From assembly GCA_965659725.1 (NCBI GenBank), contig CBFHXG010000073.1:1-5248 (forward strand): a stretch of DNA of 5,248 bases. The letters run 5' to 3'. This DNA comes from Phaeocystidibacter sp965659725. GTDB taxonomy: Bacteria > Bacteroidota > Bacteroidia > Flavobacteriales > Schleiferiaceae. Numbering within the stretch: position 1 is the first letter of the stretch; every line of letters starts with the position of its first letter. The position numbers were made by a program, and so were the translations under genes. Shown here piece after piece: positions 1-4,699 of the stretch. Under the pieces are notes generated by a model. It saw only the letters and a list, made by a program, of their open reading frames with translations, made no database searches and had not been told where the DNA came from.

Positions 1-9
1 CCTAAATGA

Positions 10-51
10 AAGGTCGTTGGCCAAGAAGTTACCTTCCCAACCAACGACCTT
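10..51 (-). terminator. Inverted repeat, probable (bidirectional) terminator after the sulfatase gene
   Basis: Arms AAGGTCGTTGG (10-20) and CCAACGACCTT (41-51) are perfect 11-bp complements. The 20-nt loop can itself form a small GAAG/CTTC stem (25-28 with 33-36). Read on the minus strand, the stem begins 52 nt after the sulfatase stop codon and is followed by a short, interrupted U-rich run (TTTCATTT). Read on the plus strand it is followed by TGTTTTA, so it could also end a plus-strand gene lying to the left of the window. The U-tracts are modest, so the terminator role is inferred mainly from stem strength and position. Confidence 0.6.
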
Positions 52-60
52 GTTTTAAGA

Positions 61-109
61 TCTAACGTCTAACGACGAGTGACGAGAGACTAAGGTCTAG
101 CGCCTAATT
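61..109. repeat. Degenerate 7-bp tandem repeat (seven units)
   Basis: The stretch divides cleanly into seven heptamers: tctaacg, tctaacg, acgagtg, acgagag, actaagg, tctagcg, cctaatt. The second base is always C, the fourth always A, the fifth always A or G, and the seventh is G in six of seven. The last unit overlaps the sulfatase stop codon (104-106). Read in the minus direction, five units contain TAG. Because 7 is not a multiple of 3, the first three TAGs after the gene fall in three different frames. Origin and function are unknown. Confidence 0.65.
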
Positions 110-1672
110 ACTCCCCATATTTTCGATCTTCTCCTGTATCGATGTCAGGTTGAATGCTCCTGGTGTTTGACTAGGAGGATATTCCTGCATCGTCATCAAG
201 AACTTTGCTGCCATCTGTTGTATCGGTACCAATACGTAGGCATGGTCAAGTACCCAATCGTAATAGATGTTGGCATTGTGTTGTGCCCTTTCAAAAGGAT
301 CCCTACGCAAGTTGAATATCAATGGCACCCTCAACTCAACGAATGGTTCCATCCATACCCCAAAGGCCTTTCCGCGGTTCTCCAAGAAGACAACCTTCCA
401 ATCATCGTATCTGGCAGCCACAATCTGGCCATCATCATTCACATACCAGAATTCGTGGCGCGGAGATTCCTCAACCTCGCCACTCAAATAGGCATTCATA
501 TCGTGACCATCGATGTAGTTGCGGTATTCGCGACCGTTCAATTCAACGCCTTCAAGAAGCTGCTCCTTGATGTTTTCAGCGCCAGCAAGTGCCGCGAAGG
601 TAGGTAGCCAGTCTTCATGACTTACGATACCATTCTTGGTGACACCAGCTTCCCAAACCCCAGGGTAACGAACGAATGCAGGTACGCGGTAAGCGCCTTC
701 CCAGTTCGAGTTCTTTTCACCGCGGAATGGAGTGATGCCGGCGTCTGGCCACGTATTGTAGTGCGGACCATTGTCGGTAGAATACATTACTACCGTGTTT
801 TCCGTAATGCCTAACTCATCGAGAAGGTCCAAGAACATACCAACATGCATATCGTGTTCAACCATGCCATCTGAATACTCATTGCCGTTTGGTCCTGACA
901 AGCCAGTGTGCTCCTCGCTCACGTGTGTACGGAAGTGCATGCGGGTGCCATTCCACCAAACGAAGAATGGCTTACCAGCTTCAACTGCATCGCGAATGAA
1001 TCGCATGGCTTCAGCGGCAGATTCGTCATCTATGGTTTCCATTCTCTTGGTGTCCAATGGTCCCGTATCTTCAATACGTTGGGTACCATCAGCGTTTGCC
1101 CAAGAATGGATCACTCCTCTAGGACCATACTGCTCGATGAAGGTCTTTCCATTAGCCAATCGCATGTCAGCTGGATAATCACGATTCTCGGGTTCTTCCT
1201 CTGCATTCAAGTGATAGAGGTTTCCGTAGAATTCATCAAACCCGTGATTGGTAGGCAAGTGCTCATCCAAGTCGCCTTGGTGGTTCTTGCCGAATTGTCC
1301 AGTTGTATACCCCTGTGACTTAAGAACGGTGGCCATAGTGACATCTGTTTCTTGCCATCCCTGCTCAGCCCCTGGGAGTCCAACTTTCGTCATACCTGTT
1401 CTAACGGGAACATTTCCGCCAATAAAGGCCGCTCTACCTGCAGTACAACTCTGCTGTGCATAGTAATCGGTAAAGGCTACCCCTTCGCTAGCAATGCGGT
1501 CGATATTGGGCGTTTGATAGCCCATCATACCGCGGTTATTGTGACTAACGTTCCATGTACCAATATCATCGCCCCAAAGGACTAGGATATTGGGTTTGTC
1601 TTGGGCGAATAAACCCATTGGAAGGGCTATAGCCGATAAGACTAAATAATTACTCCATTTTTTTTTGATCAT
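104..1672 (-). CDS. Secreted type I sulfatase (arylsulfatase-like, formylglycine-dependent)
   Basis: This is a hydrolase of sulfate esters of the alkaline-phosphatase-fold sulfatase family (SulfAtlas S1), 522 aa, near the usual size. Residues 1-23 form a Sec signal peptide with likely cleavage LFA|QDK, so the enzyme should act in the periplasm or outside the cell. Visible active-site elements are D35-D36 in WGDDIG (metal ligands), C76 in C-T-A-G-R (the residue converted to formylglycine), K129 and H131 in GKNHQG, H246, D300-N301 in STDNG (metal), and K320 in RGEKNSNWEG. All key positions look intact. The DYYAQQSCTAGR and NLYHLNAEEEPE wording resembles the S1_4 arylsulfatase subfamily, but this is recalled, not searched. 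The substrate cannot be told; no polysaccharide lyase, glycosidase or SusCD pair is in the window. The gene lies 23 nt downstream of an FGE gene on the same strand, so the two are almost certainly one operon. There is no clear Shine-Dalgarno sequence; the start is chosen from the signal peptide (M-I-K-K-K). Confidence 0.93.
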   Translation of the reverse strand: MIKKKWSNYLVLSAIALPMGLFAQDKPNILVLWGDDIGTWNVSHNNRGMMGYQTPNIDRIASEGVAFTDYYAQQSCTAGRAAFIGGNVPVRTGMTKVGLPGAEQGWQETDVTMATVLKSQGYTTGQFGKNHQGDLDEHLPTNHGFDEFYGNLYHLNAEEEPENRDYPADMRLANGKTFIEQYGPRGVIHSWANADGTQRIEDTGPLDTKRMETIDDESAAEAMRFIRDAVEAGKPFFVWWNGTRMHFRTHVSEEHTGLSGPNGNEYSDGMVEHDMHVGMFLDLLDELGITENTVVMYSTDNGPHYNTWPDAGITPFRGEKNSNWEGAYRVPAFVRYPGVWEAGVTKNGIVSHEDWLPTFAALAGAENIKEQLLEGVELNGREYRNYIDGHDMNAYLSGEVEESPRHEFWYVNDDGQIVAARYDDWKVVFLENRGKAFGVWMEPFVELRVPLIFNLRRDPFERAQHNANIYYDWVLDHAYVLVPIQQMAAKFLMTMQEYPPSQTPGAFNLTSIQEKIENMGSN

Positions 1673-1695
1673 AGATTGTGGTTTTAAATGGTGAT

Positions 1696-2763
1696 TTATG
1701 GTTTGTTCGGGTTAATGACACATCTGAAGCCAAGGTGCTCCTGACCGCTGTCGTATGCGGTGGACATTCGAGCACTTGGCCTGTAATTACTGCAATATTG
1801 TTCGGTACATAGAAATGATCCACCTTTGGTGACTCTCGAAGGGGAGAGGGGTTTTTGGGGATCATAGCTTTGATTAGGCCCGCTAGGGTTGATGCATCCG
1901 CGAGTGCTGGCTAATTTCTTGTTGGAAAGGTGGGTGTCGGGTCTATACCAATCCGATGTCCACTCCCACACATTTCCTATCATGTCATATAGACCATACC
2001 CATTGGGCGGGTAACTCATCACAGGAGCAGTGGTTTCAAACCCATCCAAGGCCGAATTTCCATCAGGAAAAGTGCCCTGGAAATAGTTAGCGAGGAATTC
2101 TCCTGATGGCCTGAGTTCTTCTCCCCACGCAAATGGCTGCTTAGGCATGCCACCCCTTGCTGCAACTTCCCATTGAGCCTCAGTGGGTAGTGATTTTCCG
2201 GCCCAATCAGCGTAAGCCTTCGCATCTTCATATGCGATGTGAACCACGGGATAATCTTCCTGCCCTTCTATGGTAGATCCTGGTCCGTGTGGATGCCGCC
2301 AATTTGCTCCGATACGCCATTCCCACCATTGCGAGATGTCGTTTAGATTCGAAGTAGGGCCAGGATTGAAAATCATCGAACCGGGTTGTAGCAAAGAATC
2401 GGCCGGTCTTTCCGTACCTGGAGGGAGCTGAGACTTCAGTTCTTCCCAATCGATCGGTCTTTCTGCCACTGTTACATAACCAGTAGCGTCTACAAATGCA
2501 GAGAATTGCTCATTCGTAACTTCAGTCTTATCAATATAGTATCCAGATACCTTAACTACATATGACGGCCCTTCTGCGTTGTTGGCGTGTTGATCCTCAC
2601 TTCCGATATAATAATCACCGGCAGAGATGTAAACCATTCCTTGTATCGTGTCGGCATTATCCTTAGGAGAGATCGACCGCTGAGTAGGGACCTCAGATGT
2701 ATTCTTTTGCTCACATGAAACAATGGTCATTATAATGAAAAGGACGGGTACTTTTTTGATCAT
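1696..2763 (-). CDS. Lipoprotein formylglycine-generating enzyme (SUMF1/FGE family)
   Basis: This copper-dependent oxidase converts the active-site cysteine of type I sulfatases to formylglycine. The family match rests on the FGE-sulfatase fold with GNVWEWTSDWY near residue 270, the C-terminal RVTKGGSFLC...C block, and the closing GFRC. The pair C319/C324 (numbered from the start given) has the same five-residue spacing as the catalytic cysteines C336/C341 of human FGE. This argues for a true FGE and not one of the many inactive SUMF1-domain relatives. The N-terminus, MIKKVPVLFIIMTIVSC, is a lipoprotein signal with lipobox IVSC; C17 would be lipidated, placing the enzyme outside the cytoplasm. 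The frame also allows an ATG 15 nt upstream (2778, adding MHPPL); the inner ATG gives a normal n-region and is preferred. Neither has a Shine-Dalgarno sequence. The gene is directly upstream of the sulfatase, its likely substrate. A SUMF1-domain protein with another role is possible but less likely. Confidence 0.92.
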   Translation of the reverse strand: MIKKVPVLFIIMTIVSCEQKNTSEVPTQRSISPKDNADTIQGMVYISAGDYYIGSEDQHANNAEGPSYVVKVSGYYIDKTEVTNEQFSAFVDATGYVTVAERPIDWEELKSQLPPGTERPADSLLQPGSMIFNPGPTSNLNDISQWWEWRIGANWRHPHGPGSTIEGQEDYPVVHIAYEDAKAYADWAGKSLPTEAQWEVAARGGMPKQPFAWGEELRPSGEFLANYFQGTFPDGNSALDGFETTAPVMSYPPNGYGLYDMIGNVWEWTSDWYRPDTHLSNKKLASTRGCINPSGPNQSYDPQKPLSPSRVTKGGSFLCTEQYCSNYRPSARMSTAYDSGQEHLGFRCVINPNKP

Positions 2764-2833
2764 AAGAGGCGGATGCATGGTGTGAAATGAGAGCGTTGGC
2801 TTGGTATATCGGATGGAAATTGATGTGAGACAC

Positions 2834-2841
2834 TAAATATA
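2834..2841 (-). promoter_or_regulatory. Possible -7 box for the FGE-sulfatase operon
   Basis: On the minus strand this reads TATATTTA, one base off the Bacteroidota TAnnTTTG element. It lies about 55-70 nt upstream of the two candidate FGE starts. No TTG is found at the proper distance for a -33 element, so this is a weak call. The alternative is read-through from the beta-barrel gene, since no terminator is visible in the 105 nt between the two genes. Confidence 0.25.
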
Positions 2842-2868
2842 TGATAAATTGCTCTTGAGCTGAGGTTT

Positions 2869-3372
2869 TTAAAATTTATACCCCAGACCTATGGTCCATC
2901 CGATGCTTGTATATGCGTCAGGGCGCCAATCGTAATTCAAGCCGACGATCGTTTCAAAATCTTTCAACGTTTCGAATCCAGCTTCTAGTCCGAAACGGAT
3001 GAGGCCAAAGCTCTCTTCGGGGCTATATTCAATTCCACCGCCGGTGTAAACAGAGAGGAAATGATGCGAATAACCGAGTATGGCTACACTCGCAAAAGGA
3101 GTTGATCTTTCAACTGCGGTAGATTGAGTGTTGGGTTCATACTCGAAGGATTCAATGATGATCTCATTGTGTAGTCCAAGGAACCAGTTTTCTGAAAGTT
3201 CGTAATTATAGTCTATGGCCCAAACCGGAAGAACAATGGGCCGGGCTTCTCCGCCTTTGATTCCGACATCTATGCGCGAATGACCAATTCCGATCAGGAT
3301 CAGGTTTCTGGAGTCTTCTTGCGCGACCGTCAGCAGCGGAGCCAAGAGAAAGAGTAGCAGGGAGTAGCGCAT
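2869..3372 (-). CDS. Small outer-membrane beta-barrel-like protein, function unknown
   Basis: The protein has 167 aa. Residues 1-17 are a clear signal peptide (MRYSLLLFLLAPLLTVA|QED). The mature part alternates hydrophobic and polar residues in strands separated by short turns, for example around residues 23-33, 46-56, 62-74, 91-100, 106-115, 122-131 and 138-146. It ends in ...GLGYKF, with the terminal aromatic residue typical of outer-membrane barrels inserted by the BAM machinery. About eight strands would fit this length, as in OmpA/OmpX-size or OmpW-like barrels, but I cannot assign a named family. It contains no cysteine and no catalytic motif. It starts downstream of the strong terminator at 3432-3463, so it should have its own promoter. 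It sits 105 nt upstream of the FGE gene on the same strand and could be the first gene of a three-gene unit. A role in envelope or sulfatase function would be speculation. Confidence 0.75.
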   Translation of the reverse strand: MRYSLLLFLLAPLLTVAQEDSRNLILIGIGHSRIDVGIKGGEARPIVLPVWAIDYNYELSENWFLGLHNEIIIESFEYEPNTQSTAVERSTPFASVAILGYSHHFLSVYTGGGIEYSPEESFGLIRFGLEAGFETLKDFETIVGLNYDWRPDAYTSIGWTIGLGYKF

Positions 3373-3398
3373 AGGAGAAGGTTGGGTGTCAGATCATC

Positions 3399-3406
3399 TA
3401 AATATA
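3399..3406 (-). promoter_or_regulatory. Possible -7 box for the beta-barrel gene
   Basis: The minus strand reads TATATTTA here, the same octamer as upstream of the FGE gene and one base off TAnnTTTG. It lies 26 nt upstream of the ATG, between that gene and the preceding terminator, which is where a promoter must be if the terminator works. A TTTC at about the -33 region (3423-3426) sits slightly too close (16 bp) and lacks the consensus G. Position supports the call better than sequence does. Confidence 0.35.
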
Positions 3407-3431
3407 GCAAATCCCTAATTATGAAAGGGGT

Positions 3432-3463
3432 GTGAAAAAAGAAATCCGACGCTAGGTCGGATT
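3432..3463 (-). terminator. Strong intrinsic terminator after the small lipoprotein gene
   Basis: Arms AATCCGAC (3443-3450) and GTCGGATT (3456-3463) form a perfect 8-bp stem with loop GCTAG. In the minus direction the stem is followed at once by TTTCTTTTTTC, a classical U-tract. It begins 21 nt after the stop codon of the lipoprotein gene at 3485. It separates that gene from the beta-barrel/FGE/sulfatase block. Confidence 0.9.
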
Positions 3464-3484
3464 GCAAATAAAGAGGATTGTATT

Positions 3485-3793
3485 TTAAGGTATATCCACT
3501 GAGAAAGTGTAGGATTCTTCAGGATAACATGTGACCACATAATAATAGAGTGGTTGAGTGTTTTGGTAAAGCATACAACAGATGTTCGCTTTTTCCTTGA
3601 GTTCCACAGTTACATTGGCCGCGTCCATTCCAGTTACATCAAGTGTATCGGAGGAGTCTTTGACTCCATTGACGTCCCAGCTGTAATCCACTGGACAAAT
3701 GAACACCATTGGATAGTACTTTGGAGTAGGCTTAGGTTGATCGTTTTCTATAATATCCGGTGCGCAGGAGGTGAGAAAGACGAGAAAGATCAA
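3485..3793 (-). CDS. Small cysteine-containing lipoprotein with damaged or TTG start
   Basis: I do not recognise the family. The open frame encodes 102 aa beginning at a TTG codon. Residues 1-10 (M-I-F-L-V-F-L-T-S-C) are the hydrophobic part and lipobox of a lipoprotein signal, with C10 as lipidated cysteine. The short mature domain has four further cysteines (C33, C72, C73, C89), enough for two disulfides, and is rich in Tyr, Val and Asp. It ends with an intrinsic terminator, which argues that it is or recently was a working gene. The oddity is the start. Five codons upstream in the same frame is an ATG (3806-3808) followed directly by TAG (3803-3805), then AAG TAC GCC TTG. With one base change (TAG to AAG) the gene would begin M-K-K-Y-A-L-I-F-L-V-F-L-T-S-C, a perfect lipoprotein signal. 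Starting at TTG leaves no positive n-region. It may be a gene with a rare start, a fresh pseudogene, or a sequencing error. Confidence 0.65.
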   Translation of the reverse strand: MIFLVFLTSCAPDIIENDQPKPTPKYYPMVFICPVDYSWDVNGVKDSSDTLDVTGMDAANVTVELKEKANICCMLYQNTQPLYYYVVTCYPEESYTFSVDIP

Positions 3794-3809
3794 GGCGTAC
3801 TTCTACATG

Positions 3810-3860
3810 CGTGCTCTGATTTGATGTGTGACAGGAAATGCTTCCTGTTTTATGAGCACG
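3810..3860 (-). promoter_or_regulatory. Nested inverted repeat in the leader of the small lipoprotein gene
   Basis: Outer arms CGTGCTC (3810-3816) and GAGCACG (3854-3860) enclose inner arms ACAGGAA (3831-3837) and TTCCTGT (3842-3848) with a 4-nt loop; all 14 pairs are perfect. The outer arm ends one base before the ATG at 3806-3808. In a minus-strand transcript this would be a two-tier hairpin touching the start codon. It could be a translational control element or a protein-binding dyad. A minus-strand terminator is unlikely because no U-run follows; on the plus strand TTTTAT follows the inner stem, but no plus-strand gene precedes it. Confidence 0.5.
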
Positions 3861-4025
3861 ATTTATAGGCACGTGGTTACTTACATTTTGGTTTTCCGAT
3901 GAACGGTATAAAAAAGTACTTGTAGGGTACCCGTTAGTCGATGAGCAGGAATTCTCTCGCAATCGGCGACATAAGATGTTGATATGCAGCTACTTGTCGA
4001 CATATATCTCGTCTTACAATGAGTG

Positions 4026-4460
4026 TTAGGCGTATTTTCGGAGGAAGCGGGAAAGCGATTCTCCTGTGTTCAGATCGAGCTTTTTTCTGATTCGGTGTCG
4101 GGCCACGTCTACAGAAGCGGGCTTAATAGATAAGGTGTCGGCGATGGACTTAGAACTTTGTCCGAGTTTGAGCAACGTGCAAATGCGTAATTCGTGAGAG
4201 GTGAGTAGAGGGTATTCGCGTTGCAGGCGTTGAAGGAAATTATCTTCTGTGATCTCTGAGAACTGTGACTCCACGTAAAAGCTAGAGGTGATGCTCTTTT
4301 TGCGTTGGATGAGTTTCTTCATTTCCTCCAGGTAGAACGGATCGGAGGTACGTTGAAATGCATTCAGGCGATCCTCTATGCGCTTGATGAATGCATGATG
4401 GTCCTCTATAAAGTCACGGATTTGCATAGTAGTCTGAATAGTTGATGTTGATATATACAT
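4026..4460 (-). CDS. Stand-alone LuxR/GerE-type HTH transcriptional regulator
   Basis: The protein has 144 aa. Residues about 84-130 form a LuxR C-terminal-like helix-turn-helix: LTSHELRICTLLKLG, then SSKSIADTLSIKPASVDVARHRIRKKL, with the DNA-recognition helix near 113-128. In Bacteroidota this HTH type usually ends long sensor proteins carrying TPR, beta-propeller or 7TMR modules plus a coiled coil. Here only about 80 residues precede it: a charged, helical, probably coiled-coil segment (about 13-57) and a linker. There is no receiver domain, ligand domain or membrane segment, so how it senses a signal is unclear. The frame opens at a GTG (4461-4463) followed by ATG (4458-4460); the ATG is chosen. 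A second ATG at 4425-4427 (protein from MQIRDF) is a serious alternative; neither has a Shine-Dalgarno sequence. It is divergent from the secreted-protein gene at 4700, whose promoter carries repeated TATTCA motifs, so that gene is a plausible target. Confidence 0.82.
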   Translation of the reverse strand: MYISTSTIQTTMQIRDFIEDHHAFIKRIEDRLNAFQRTSDPFYLEEMKKLIQRKKSITSSFYVESQFSEITEDNFLQRLQREYPLLTSHELRICTLLKLGQSSKSIADTLSIKPASVDVARHRIRKKLDLNTGESLSRFLRKYA

Positions 4461-4479
4461 CACGTAAGGTCTATTCAGA
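4433..4479. repeat. 9-bp inverted repeat flanking the regulator's start codon
   Basis: TCTGAATAG (4433-4441) and CTATTCAGA (4471-4479) are perfect reverse complements separated by 29 bp. The interval contains the preferred ATG of the HTH gene (4458-4460), and the left arm lies between it and the alternative ATG. The arm shares TATTCAGA with the direct repeats further right. It may be an autoregulatory operator or an mRNA hairpin presenting the start in its loop. Confidence 0.5.
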
Positions 4480-4684
4480 TGGTTGGGTGTTATTCAAAAA
4501 AATGATGAATGGGTCTTGAAGGTACTTTCCTACGTATTAAATGCTAGGCAGGTATAACAAAATGTTAATGTCGAGTTTACCTTTCTCGTATTTATTCAGA
4601 GGTTTCCCTTGAAATCATTACTTATTCAGCTATATTTGGGACGCACGATTCGTTTTGAGAGGACGAATATTGTTAAATTATTCA
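4472..4684 (+). repeat. Five copies of TATTCA in the divergent intergenic region (operator-like array)
   Basis: TATTCA occurs on the plus strand at 4472, 4491, 4593, 4623 and 4679. Two copies extend to TTATTCAG (4592-4599 and 4622-4629), exactly 30 bp apart, about three helical turns. The 4622 copy lies in the spacer of the candidate promoter of the secreted-protein gene and the 4592 copy just upstream of its -33 element. This arrangement resembles operator sites. The binding protein is not known; the adjacent HTH regulator is the obvious candidate. Confidence 0.45.
4609..4638 (+). promoter_or_regulatory. Bacteroidota-type promoter of the secreted-protein gene
   Basis: A TTG at 4609-4611 (-33 element) is followed after 19 bp by TATATTTG at 4631-4638, an exact match to the TAnnTTTG -7 element of the Bacteroidota primary sigma factor. 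Transcription would start near 4644, giving a leader of about 55 nt before the ATG at 4700. Spacing and consensus are both as expected. Confidence 0.75.
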
Positions 4685-4699
4685 CACAAATTCTTCGCT

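Noticed and set aside
167..1585. Several plus-strand open frames of 65-146 codons opposite the sulfatase gene
   Set aside because: They overlap a gene with intact catalytic motifs, show no signal, domain or promoter of their own, and are expected antisense shadows.
1650..2449. Other minus-strand frames inside the FGE gene (1650-1865, 2019-2231, 2228-2449)
   Set aside because: They lie in alternative frames of a gene with a full set of conserved FGE motifs.
2851..2860. Palindrome GCTCTTGAGC between the beta-barrel and FGE genes as terminator
   Set aside because: The loop would be only two bases and no U-run follows in the minus direction, so the two genes may be co-transcribed.
3902..3935. 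GTAC-loop-GTAC element with a run of A (T on the minus strand) as terminator of the HTH gene
   Set aside because: The stem is only 4 bp (outer AACGG/CCGTT does not stack on it) and it lies about 100 nt after the stop codon. The rest of 3861-4025 shows no gene, clear promoter or strong hairpin.
3554..3962. Plus-strand frame 3554-3868 and minus-strand frame 3732-3962 around the lipoprotein start
   Set aside because: Their translations are Ser/Arg- or His-rich without a recognisable domain, and the second overlaps the signal-peptide region of the lipoprotein in another frame. I checked whether the minus-strand one could be the true N-terminus of the lipoprotein; it is out of frame.
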